A stretch of 37,896 nt of DNA. Origin: a virus. The notes beneath the pieces are model-generated. The model was not told where the DNA came from. It ran no database searches and saw only the letters and a program-made list of their open reading frames with translations. The translations under genes and the position numbers were made by a program. Shown here piece by piece: positions 30,964-37,621 of this stretch. The DNA lies in the IMG/VR virus record IMGVR_UViG_3300028800_000198, positions 1 through 37,896 of that record, one strand, 5' to 3'. Numbering within the stretch: the first letter of the stretch is position 1; each line of letters opens with the position of its first letter.

Positions 30964-32450
30964 TGTCCTTATCCGAAAAACAAATCAAAAGCATTCAAGA
31001 GGCAATCCGACGCTTTAATATTTGGTGTGGCGCGGTTAGATCTGGCAAGACCTTCGCCTCTATTTTAAAGCTCATTGATCTTCTGAAAAATGGGCCTAAA
31101 GGGGATGCAATGGTTGTGGGGGTGAACCGCGAATCGATCCAACGAAACGTTTTGAATTTGCTATTCTCCTTATTAGGCGGTGCGCCCCCCTCTTCTAAAA
31201 CAAACTCCACGAAGGTTTACGGTCGCAATATCTACTTCGTGGGGGCTCATGATGAATCAGCAGTTAGAGCAATCCAAGGTTCTACCCTCTCGCTTTCCTA
31301 TGTCGATGAGATCACCTGTATCCCTGCGCCATTTTGGAAAATGCTGGGCTCTCGTCTTAGCGTACCGGGCGCACAACTCTTAGGCACGACCAACCCAGAA
31401 GGCCCAAGCCACTGGTTCAAGAAAGAGTTCTTAGACAGAACCGACCTGGATCTGATTTGCTGGAATTTCACGCTCGATGATAACCCTTCTCTTGACGAAG
31501 CTTATAAGAATAATCTAAAAAAAGAGTATACTGGGATGTGGTATAAACGCTACATTCTAGGGGAGTGGGCGGTTGCCCACGGTCTAATTTACGACAACTT
31601 TGATGAGTTAAACGTCTATGAAGAGCCGCAAAATCAACCAAATTACTATATCGTGGGAATCGATTACGGTACTAGCAATGCTACTGCTGCCGTTCTATGC
31701 GCCGTGACGCCTACCAGATGGCCACAGATTAGAGTAGTCGAAGAGTATTATTACGATTCCGTGATAAAAGGAAGGTCTAAGACAGACGCAGAGCTAGCGG
31801 ATGATATTTATAGATTCGTAGAGTATAAGACGGTAAGAGCAATCTATGTCGACCCCTCAGCAGCAAGCCTAAAGCTGGAGCTAAGAAACCGCAATCTCCC
31901 TGTATTGGATGCGAAAAACGATGTACTCGAAGGGATCAAGGTTACCTCTAAATTCATCGCTGGCAAAAACCTTGTTGTCCATAAATCATGCCGAACTCTG
32001 ATTGATGTCATTCAATCTTATTCATGGGATCCAAAAGCAGCAGATAGGGGTTTAGACAAACCTTTAAAAGAGCATGAGCATATTTGCGTTTCAGGAGATA
32101 CCGAAGTATTAACGGTTTCTGGTTATGAAAAAATTAAAGAATTAGAAAAACATCGCAGAGGAGGTATAATAAATTTTAATAAAGGTTTGTATAGACTGGA
32201 GTATTCTATATATAAAAATGTTTTTTTGACTAAAAGAAATGTAGAAGTCTGGTGTTTAGAATTAGAAGATGGGAAAAAATTGATTGCTACGCCTGACCAT
32301 AAAGTTATGACAGCCAACGGAATGAAGATGTTGCAAGAATTGACTCTTTGCGATATGATAATTACATGCGATATCAAGAACATTTCGGAAGAAAATTTTA
32401 TCAATGCAAAAGAACGGGTTATTGGATCTCTACCAATTACCCAAGAGTAA
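30963..32450 (+). CDS. terL: Terminase large subunit, N-terminal part fused to N-intein
   Basis: 495 residues. The first 374 are terminase: Walker A GAVRSGKT (23-30), Walker B LSYVDE with Asp115 and Glu116, coupling motif GTTNPEG (141-147), nuclease motif I VGIDYG (Asp234), motif II IYVDPS (Asp297). From Cys375 the sequence is an intein: CVSGDTEVLT (block A) and ATPDHKVMT (block B, with Thr443-x-x-His446). The frame closes at 32450 without a C-terminal splicing motif, and the missing nuclease motif III is encoded at 33030. This protein can only give active terminase after trans-splicing with the product of 32898-33179. The last 28 or so residues are coded where the HNH gene overlaps and may not be intein proper. 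Confidence 0.95.
   Translation: MSLSEKQIKSIQEAIRRFNIWCGAVRSGKTFASILKLIDLLKNGPKGDAMVVGVNRESIQRNVLNLLFSLLGGAPPSSKTNSTKVYGRNIYFVGAHDESAVRAIQGSTLSLSYVDEITCIPAPFWKMLGSRLSVPGAQLLGTTNPEGPSHWFKKEFLDRTDLDLICWNFTLDDNPSLDEAYKNNLKKEYTGMWYKRYILGEWAVAHGLIYDNFDELNVYEEPQNQPNYYIVGIDYGTSNATAAVLCAVTPTRWPQIRVVEEYYYDSVIKGRSKTDAELADDIYRFVEYKTVRAIYVDPSAASLKLELRNRNLPVLDAKNDVLEGIKVTSKFIAGKNLVVHKSCRTLIDVIQSYSWDPKAADRGLDKPLKEHEHICVSGDTEVLTVSGYEKIKELEKHRRGGIINFNKGLYRLEYSIYKNVFLTKRNVEVWCLELEDGKKLIATPDHKVMTANGMKMLQELTLCDMIITCDIKNISEENFINAKERVIGSLPITQE
32085..32447 (+). other. N-terminal split-intein half (coding segment)
   Basis: Codes for 121 residues beginning at Cys375 of the upper terminase part. Block A and block B residues needed for the first acyl shift are intact. 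Base composition turns more AT-rich at this junction, consistent with later insertion. The fold-forming part probably ends near LCDMIITC, and the remainder is an overlap-encoded tail. Confidence 0.88.
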
Positions 32451-32962
32451 GAGCTCATACTTGGGTATGGGAAAATTTAAAAGAGAAAGTTCCTAAAGGA
32501 ATGCATTTGCACCATATTGATGGCGACAAATCTAACAATTCTATAGACAACTTAGAGTCAGTTTCTCCAAAAAAACACCTAGAATTGCATGCATCTCCAC
32601 TAAGAACGGAAAAAAGAAAGCAACACGTTGAAAAAATTAGACATTTAACAAAGGCATGGCATGCCAGTGAAGAAGGAAGAAGGTGGCATTCTAATCACGC
32701 ATACAATTCCCTTCCGACAGTTATGGGCGTTGAATATGATTTAACATGCGAACAATGCCAAATAAAATTTAAGGGCAAAAAATCAGATCAAAAATTTTGC
32801 TCTAATGCGTGCAAGTCTAAATTTAGAAGAGATGCAGGTTTTGATGACATAGAAATCAAATGCATTTTTTGCGAAACGAAATTTAAAAGGAATAAGTATG
32901 CAAAAGGAAGATTTTGCTCTAAAAGCTGTAGCTATAAAAAGTATTGGCAGAGTAGAAAATGA
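32366..32962 (+). CDS. HNH homing endonuclease nested between split-intein halves
   Basis: 198 residues from the ATG at 32366; a TTG at 32348 could add six. Reading frame differs from both terminase parts. Residues 27-65 hold the HNH core: RVRAHTWVWENL, GMHLHHIDGD (46-54), NNSIDNLESV. Two Cys clusters follow, CEQC-x15-FCSNAC and CIFC-x15-FCSKSC, each a zinc-finger-like knuckle for DNA binding. It overlaps the N-part by 85 bases and the C-part by 65. It probably cuts terminase genes lacking the intein, spreading the insertion. No clear Shine-Dalgarno precedes its start, so expression may be low. Confidence 0.9.
   Translation: MRYQEHFGRKFYQCKRTGYWISTNYPRVRAHTWVWENLKEKVPKGMHLHHIDGDKSNNSIDNLESVSPKKHLELHASPLRTEKRKQHVEKIRHLTKAWHASEEGRRWHSNHAYNSLPTVMGVEYDLTCEQCQIKFKGKKSDQKFCSNACKSKFRRDAGFDDIEIKCIFCETKFKRNKYAKGRFCSKSCSYKKYWQSRK
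32886..32891 (+). promoter_or_regulatory. Internal ribosome binding site for the C-terminal terminase part
   Basis: AAAGGA, 6 bases before the ATG at 32898, lies inside the HNH coding sequence. It supports independent translation of the C-intein/terminase protein from the same mRNA, not a frameshift product. Confidence 0.7.
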
Positions 32963-33029
32963 AGATGTTTATTGTTTAGCAACTGAAACGAATGGCAATT
33001 TTATAGCAAATGGCATAGTTGTGTCGAAT
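32898..33029 (+). other. C-terminal split-intein half (coding segment)
   Basis: 132 bases, 44 residues, ending in Asn before the catalytic +1 Cys (33030-33032). Its small size is typical of naturally split C-inteins. Combined with the N-half, it makes a 165-residue intein without an endonuclease domain. Confidence 0.88.
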
Positions 33030-33179
33030 TGCGACGCTCTTCGCTATGCCATCTACTCCAACTTCCCCACAGGCCAATTTTATGTCACTGGCGAAAACAT
33101 GACCATTGATCAGATTCGGCAACAAGCTTATGGCGACGAGCCGTTTATTCTAAATCCGGGGGCAGGGGGGTATTGTTAA
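32898..33179 (+). CDS. terL: Terminase large subunit, C-terminal part preceded by C-intein
   Basis: 93 residues. The first 44 are the C-intein: DVYCLATETNGNFIANG (block F) then IVVSN (block G). The rest is terminase C-extein starting at Cys45: CDALRYAIYSNFPTG, ending in NPGAGGYC. Asp46 supplies nuclease motif III, matching the H-x-x-DALRY motif when joined to EHEHI from the N-part. Trans-splicing gives about 374 + 49 = 423 residues, usual size for this terminase family. Block G lacks the usual penultimate His (Ser instead), and block F has Gly in place of one His, so splicing kinetics may differ. Ribosome binding site AAAGGA at 32886. Confidence 0.93.
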   Translation: MQKEDFALKAVAIKSIGRVENEDVYCLATETNGNFIANGIVVSNCDALRYAIYSNFPTGQFYVTGENMTIDQIRQQAYGDEPFILNPGAGGYC

Positions 33180-33351
33180 TTTTTTCACTCTTATTTTCGA
33201 TTGGATTAGGATTTCTCCAATTGTAAATATCGACAAACATTTGCATATATTCACTGATAGTAACGCAACGTCTTACCGCATTCACTTTAGTAATTACCTT
33301 TTTAAGAAATATATCCATATCAATTTCTTTTGATATAAGAAAAGCCATCAA
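33145..33351 (-). CDS. Small hypothetical protein, possibly truncated, 68 aa
   Basis: Starts at TTG 33351 or the ATG next to it at 33348. The same frame stays open upstream to about 33419 (LWQEKAQRYCDFINKSFFKS) without a usual start codon, so this could be the remains of a longer gene. The visible part is helical and basic (FLKKVITKVNAVRRCVT). Its end overlaps the terminase C-part by 35 bases, convergently. No recognised family. Confidence 0.4.
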   Translation of the reverse strand: MMAFLISKEIDMDIFLKKVITKVNAVRRCVTISEYMQMFVDIYNWRNPNPIENKSEKINNTPLPPDLE

Positions 33352-33431
33352 TCCGCTTTTAAAGAACGATTTATTTATAAAATCGCAATACCGTTGCGCC
33401 TTTTCCTGCCATAATTTCTATCTATTGTAGG

Positions 33432-33656
33432 TTATTTTCTTCTCTCTTCAATCGCGCACAATCGTCCATGAAAATCCTTCATTTCATTCTGAATTGCTCT
33501 AAGAATATCCACCACATCGCGCCTCAATTCTTTCGTTTCTTGGTCGAAATGCCTAGCGTCTGCTCTGGCCTCTGATCTCACCCAAATAAATACAGGGAAC
33601 ATCCAAGCCATATTCCCGAACGCTATCACTAAAATTTGTATCCAGCTCATTTCCAT
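33432..33656 (-). CDS. Membrane protein with coiled coil, 74 aa
   Basis: AAGGAG is 8 bases ahead of the ATG at 33656. N-terminal membrane helix about 5-26 (WIQILVIAFGNMAWMFPVFI) followed by a charged coiled coil (HFDQETKELRRDVVDILRAI) and a basic end. Same design as the small proteins at 24305 and 24596, so the genome carries three membrane-anchor plus coiled-coil genes. Possible lysis or membrane-scaffold role. Transcribed leftward from the divergent gap before the portal. Confidence 0.6.
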   Translation of the reverse strand: MEMSWIQILVIAFGNMAWMFPVFIWVRSEARADARHFDQETKELRRDVVDILRAIQNEMKDFHGRLCAIEERRK

Positions 33657-33711
33657 AACTTTTCTCCTTTTTCATGGAACATTCTACCAAAACTGTCGCC
33701 CACCGAGCAAC

Positions 33712-35802
33712 GTGAATTTTTTCTTCACACGTTTGTTTTACAATAAAATCTTTTTTATTATATTGTGTGATTCAAGAATAATTTATGGTAATGTCATCGG
33801 CTCATACGGAAACGCTTACTATTCTGGCAACTACATAGATCCAACGGATGTCGGTGCTAAAAACATCCGCCAATTAATGGATCAGTTTTACCAGTCCTCT
33901 TACCCGCAAAATGCTGCCTATTGGGTGCAGGCTGCCATTGACAAAAGGTTCAAGGCTGGCGATCAGTCTCTTTGGTCTATGCTCTATGGAGAAAATCAAT
34001 ATTCGCAAAACAGAAAGTTCTTTTTTAATTTAATAAGACGTCAAATCAATATGATTTGCGGGCATCAGCGTAGAAATAGAAAGTCCACCATCACTTTACC
34101 ATTACACGACGAAGACGGATTAGCAGATGATTACAACGCCGTTTTAAAATGGTGCGAGGAGCGCGATGGATTTCAAGAGTATTTGTCACAAACTTTTGAA
34201 AATGCAGTGGATTGCGGCACTGGTCTTCTCCATATGTATCCTGATTACGTTAATGATCCTATCAGTGGGGACCTTTATACGGATTGCGTTGCACCCTTTA
34301 ACTATTTGATCGACCCGTTTACCCGCAAGATGGATCTCTCTGACTGCAATGGCATATGGCGAAGAAAATGGGTCACTAAAGAAGTGGCCAAAACCCTACT
34401 TCCTTTGCAAGACAAAGAGATCGACAAGTTTAAACCTCAAGGTGCAAAAGACGGTAGATTCCCCCTACAAGCCGAACTAATCAACATCAACACTTCCCAA
34501 CTCTTCACCTACGACGAATTCTATTATAGATCGACGCGCGAAGCCACCATGATTATCGATCCCAAGTCGGGTGAATCGATGGAGTGGGAAAAAGAAGACG
34601 ATGAGCTAGAAGATGAAATGCAAATGGTTCTTCGCGCTCAACCTTGGCTAAGAGTCAAGAAAATGCAGATCCCAACGGTTAAACTTTGCATCTGCGTAGG
34701 CAATACACCTCTTTACCATGGTCCTAACCTCCTAGGCACTGATGGCTATCCCATGACCCAAGTTGGCTGTTATATAGAACCTGACATTCAAGCATACGCG
34801 TGGAAACAGCAAGGAATTATTAGGGGCCTCCGTGATGCGCAATATTTATACAACTCCCGCGTTTGTATTATGGAAGATATATTACGGTCGCAAATTAATT
34901 CAGGTTGGGTTTATCCGATTGATGCTGTAGTTGATCCAAAGGCCTTCCGCCAAACAGGACAAGGGTTTTTAGTTCCTTTAAAGGCAGGACATACAGCAGC
35001 CGAGCTCCAGCGAATTGAACCGCCTGGAATCCCTCAATCCATGATGGATTTAGCCCGTATGCTGCAAGAAGATATGACCGCTATCTCTGGCGTTAACGAA
35101 GAGCTTCTAGGGGCTGCAACAGACGATAAGGCGGGTATCCTTTCAATGCTGAGACAGGGCGCGGGGCTCACAACGCTGCAGACGATTTTCGATAAGCTAG
35201 ATTATTCCCAAAGGCTCTATGGACAAATCCGCATCCAAGCGATTAGAAAGAATTTCTCGAAGGGCAAAATAGCAAGCATTCTGCAGAAAGAAGCCGACCC
35301 CCGATTTTTCAGCTCTCGATCTCTCAAATACTCAGTCGTTGTAGAAGAAGGAAATTACTCAGCCACACAGCGTCAAACTGAATTACAGCAGCTCTTATAT
35401 TTCCGCGAACTTGGTATGCCGATCCCAGATAAGAGCATCATGAAAAAAGCTATCATCACGGACAAACAAGAGATCTTATATGACATGGAAGAGCAGAACG
35501 CTCAACAGCAGCAAGCGCAACAAGCACAATCACAGATGCAGGCCCAAAAAGACCAGGCAGACGTGATGGCTAAAGTTGCTAAGTCAAGATTAGATCTAGC
35601 AGGCGAGAAAGAAAAATTCGCTCGCATTGATGAGATCGAAGCATCCGCAGAGCAAAAGCAAACGGGAGCTGATCTTGATCTAGTTCGCATGATGATAGAA
35701 CTCGAGGATATGCAGTTAAACAACTTCAGATCTTCTTTCGAGATGGCACAGGCCATTAAACAAGCAAACCAACCTCAACCTACGCAGGAGAAATTAACAT
35801 GA
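33712..35802 (+). CDS. Portal protein, P22-like
   Basis: Up to 696 residues; the body matches P22-type portals, with QRRNRKSTITLPLHD, DCGTGLLHMYPD, a WRRKWVTKEVA segment, and the AYAWKQQGIIRGLRDAQYLY helix that forms the crown/stem side. The C-terminus is Gln/Ala-rich coiled coil (about 595-640). The start is unclear: the GTG at 33712 precedes the predicted transcription start, conserved-looking sequence begins at GNAYYSGNYIDPTD, and the ATGs at 33785 and 33791 are in another frame that stops at 33838. The first in-frame ATG is at 33877, which would lose conserved sequence. A single indel or non-standard start near 33790 is likely. Confidence 0.88.
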   Translation: MNFFFTRLFYNKIFFIILCDSRIIYGNVIGSYGNAYYSGNYIDPTDVGAKNIRQLMDQFYQSSYPQNAAYWVQAAIDKRFKAGDQSLWSMLYGENQYSQNRKFFFNLIRRQINMICGHQRRNRKSTITLPLHDEDGLADDYNAVLKWCEERDGFQEYLSQTFENAVDCGTGLLHMYPDYVNDPISGDLYTDCVAPFNYLIDPFTRKMDLSDCNGIWRRKWVTKEVAKTLLPLQDKEIDKFKPQGAKDGRFPLQAELININTSQLFTYDEFYYRSTREATMIIDPKSGESMEWEKEDDELEDEMQMVLRAQPWLRVKKMQIPTVKLCICVGNTPLYHGPNLLGTDGYPMTQVGCYIEPDIQAYAWKQQGIIRGLRDAQYLYNSRVCIMEDILRSQINSGWVYPIDAVVDPKAFRQTGQGFLVPLKAGHTAAELQRIEPPGIPQSMMDLARMLQEDMTAISGVNEELLGAATDDKAGILSMLRQGAGLTTLQTIFDKLDYSQRLYGQIRIQAIRKNFSKGKIASILQKEADPRFFSSRSLKYSVVVEEGNYSATQRQTELQQLLYFRELGMPIPDKSIMKKAIITDKQEILYDMEEQNAQQQQAQQAQSQMQAQKDQADVMAKVAKSRLDLAGEKEKFARIDEIEASAEQKQTGADLDLVRMMIELEDMQLNNFRSSFEMAQAIKQANQPQPTQEKLT
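33733..33761 (+). promoter_or_regulatory. Predicted late promoter for the portal-scaffold-capsid block
   Basis: TTGTTT (33733-33738), 17-base spacer, TATTAT (33756-33761). Transcription would start near 33768, downstream of the GTG at 33712, which argues that the portal start is later than that GTG. A perfect TATAAT lies on the opposite strand at 33762-33757, with only a weak -35, for the leftward membrane gene. Confidence 0.55.
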
Positions 35803-35987
35803 GCAAAAAAGAAGGCGGAAAGGGCATGAGAAGTGCCACGTTGCCAAAAGAACATTTTGAGAGAAAAGAGCCTCAGTTAGATGGAGCAAATCTCAAATAC
35901 GGTTCCGAATTTGGCAACCCCCAAGATCTTGACAGATCCAATAAGGATTTGGCCGGATACATGAAAAAACATCGCATGAAATATTAA
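35799..35987 (+). CDS. Small basic protein after the portal, 62 aa
   Basis: ATGA overlap with the portal stop. Lys/Glu-rich: MSKKEGGKGMRSATLPKEHF, then a Gly/Asn-rich middle and a basic end (DLAGYMKKHRMKY). No hydrophobic core, likely partly disordered. May be a minor head protein or packaging cofactor, based on position alone. Confidence 0.55.
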   Translation: MSKKEGGKGMRSATLPKEHFERKEPQLDGANLKYGSEFGNPQDLDRSNKDLAGYMKKHRMKY

Positions 35988-35996
35988 GGTTATTTA

Positions 35997-36164
35997 ATGG
36001 AAAAAAAGCCCTACAAAAAAGAACACATGCCCAAGGATAAGCATTGGGAAAAACAAGTAAAAGTGTCTCTGGCGGGTGGTAGTACTCCAGATGGGGCATT
36101 TTTGCCAAAGTTAGCACGAGAAAGGCCAACCCCTCACGTGAAAATTAACGAATGCGACCATTAG
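35997..36164 (+). CDS. Small basic protein, 55 aa
   Basis: ATG 35997, ten bases after the previous stop. Lys-rich N-terminus (MEKKPYKKEHMPKDKHW), then KVSLAGGSTPDGAFLPK and a basic tail. Similar in character to the gene before it, so they may have related roles in the head. It overlaps the next gene by 13 bases. Confidence 0.5.
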   Translation: MEKKPYKKEHMPKDKHWEKQVKVSLAGGSTPDGAFLPKLARERPTPHVKINECDH

Positions 36165-36772
36165 ACGAACCTACCGCCGGAGCCCTTAGTTTAAAGGCTT
36201 CCGGCGACTTACATACCTATGATCCTTTAGAGATCGCCCATGGAATGACCGATAAGGTTATCCAAGGGATTTCTGAATGTATTGAGGCGCATGAAAACAT
36301 CTTTGGCGAGGATGAATTTTTTGTCATCTTGCAAAGAGCATCAGACCCTTTGATTCAAAATGTAATGAGGCAAAAATTCTATGCAGATCTCTTCATGCCC
36401 GAGCCAAGACCCGAACAAATGGTTTGCCTCTACAGTAGAAGAACGCTGGAAGTCAAACGCCTCTGGAGTCTGCCGAATGCAAAGGTCATGGCCATTATCT
36501 CAGAAATGCCCTGGGTCGATCAAAAATGGGTCAATACTAAGTACTGGTGCGACGCCTTCTTCTCAGGACAATTCTTCGAGCGCATCCGAGACCAATATAA
36601 AATTGATCACCTATCAAGGCGCGAATATCTAGATGCTAATAGAGAAAAGATCGTTGAGTCTCGCAGCGATGATTTGCAATCCCCTTTCGCCAAGTCCCGG
36701 AACCGCTTCGAGGTTGGAATCAATGAAATCGTAGGCCCTCTCGAAACCGGCACGGAGGAGGGTATTTTCTAG
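36152..36772 (+). CDS. Hypothetical protein between portal and scaffold, 206 aa
   Basis: ATG at 36152 overlaps the previous gene. Residues about 20-60 are helical (DPLEIAHGMTDKVIQGISEC), the centre contains MPEPRPEQMVCLYSRR and MPWVDQKWVNTKYWCDAFF, and the C-terminus is charged. No named family, but position between portal and scaffold suggests a head-assembly protein. Its final 144 bases are overlapped by an antisense gene (36629-36889). Confidence 0.65.
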   Translation: MRPLDEPTAGALSLKASGDLHTYDPLEIAHGMTDKVIQGISECIEAHENIFGEDEFFVILQRASDPLIQNVMRQKFYADLFMPEPRPEQMVCLYSRRTLEVKRLWSLPNAKVMAIISEMPWVDQKWVNTKYWCDAFFSGQFFERIRDQYKIDHLSRREYLDANREKIVESRSDDLQSPFAKSRNRFEVGINEIVGPLETGTEEGIF

Positions 36773-36889
36773 TTTTTTTGGAAGACATAAAGCACTTATA
36801 GGCATGTTGGCCCCCATGTAATACAGGATCTTCCTGTACCTCTCTAAAACTTTGGTTGCCGCTTCCTTATCTAAATCAAACTCACTCAT
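36629..36889 (-). CDS. RNA polymerase alpha-CTD-like small protein, 86 aa
   Basis: Residues about 30-84 match the alpha C-terminal domain pattern: PISALCLPKKLENTLLRAGF aligned with the P-L-L-N-L-A-I core, AYDFIDSNLEA, then VPGLGERGLQIIAARLND, which fits the helix-hairpin-helix P-N-L-G-K-K-S-L-E-I-L. The N-terminal 28 residues are charged helices. A host-derived alpha-CTD mimic could bind UP-element DNA or activators and redirect transcription. It is antisense to the last 144 bases of the 36152 gene. TTGGGG precedes the ATG. Other HhH DNA-binding proteins are the main alternative. Confidence 0.65.
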   Translation of the reverse strand: MSEFDLDKEAATKVLERYRKILYYMGANMPISALCLPKKLENTLLRAGFERAYDFIDSNLEAVPGLGERGLQIIAARLNDLFSISI

Positions 36890-36901
36890 ACAGGAACCCC
36901 A

Positions 36902-37621
36902 ATGGAAGAAAACCGCAAATTAACAGAAGAAGCACAAAAACCGCAAGAAACCGTTGTACAAACGGAATCTGCACAGAAGGAAGAAACCCCCGAGCAAATT
37001 AACTGGAAAAAATTTAGGGAGAAACGTGAAGAAGAACGAAAAACCGCAGAAAAAAGAATCGCTGAAGAAAAAGAGCGAGCAGAAAAAGCCACAGCAGAAG
37101 CTAAAGCCCTTAAAGATGCCATTGACGCCATCATCAGTAGAGATGGAGATAACACTAACGAGCGATCCCCTGAAAATAATGGAGACGATCCAGACAGAAT
37201 CGCTCAACTCGTGGCAAAAGAACTGGAACGAGTCGAAAGAGAGCGAGAGCAAAAAAGGTTGGAGCAAGAGCGTAAAGAATGGCCTCAAAGACTTGTGCGG
37301 GAAATTCCTGATTTTGACCGTGTTTGTACGACTGAAAATCTCGACTATCTGGAATACCATCACCCGGAAATAGCCGAGGCTTTTAAAGAGGCTCCAGATG
37401 GCTATAACAAATGGAAGAATGTCTATTCCGTTCTAAAGAAAATGATTCCTAATCCTTCCTCAGACAAAGACGAAAAGAGGATGGAGAGAAATCTAGCCAA
37501 GCCCCGTTCTATCTCCACGCCTGGACTGCCATCTACAGGCGATATGGCCCCCCATGTTCTGGATGACTCAAGGAAGAATTCCAACTGGAAAAGAATGCAG
37601 CAGGTTATGAGGGGAGCTTAA
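36902..37621 (+). CDS. Capsid scaffold protein
   Basis: 239 residues, nearly all charged and helical, with Glu/Lys/Arg coiled coil from about 35 to 75 and 95 to 130 (QINWKKFREKREEERKTAEK, VAKELERVEREREQKRLEQE). A compact end follows (YHHPEIAEAFKEAPDGYNKW, then MQQVMRGA). Composition and position right before the major capsid gene are typical of scaffolding proteins, which guide shell assembly and then leave. AGGAA precedes the ATG. Confidence 0.8.
   Translation: MEENRKLTEEAQKPQETVVQTESAQKEETPEQINWKKFREKREEERKTAEKRIAEEKERAEKATAEAKALKDAIDAIISRDGDNTNERSPENNGDDPDRIAQLVAKELERVEREREQKRLEQERKEWPQRLVREIPDFDRVCTTENLDYLEYHHPEIAEAFKEAPDGYNKWKNVYSVLKKMIPNPSSDKDEKRMERNLAKPRSISTPGLPSTGDMAPHVLDDSRKNSNWKRMQQVMRGA

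Noticed and set aside
32300-32962. A single long intein joined by programmed frameshifting through the HNH gene
   Set aside because: Two opposite frameshifts would be needed, the HNH frame is closed by a stop at 32300, no slippery heptamer was seen in the overlaps, and the C-part has its own ATG and AAAGGA site. Separate translation with trans-splicing is simpler.
36920-37363. 147-codon leftward open frame opposite the scaffold gene
   Set aside because: Phe/Ser-rich product is the antisense of Glu/Lys-rich coiled coil; no ribosome binding site or family.
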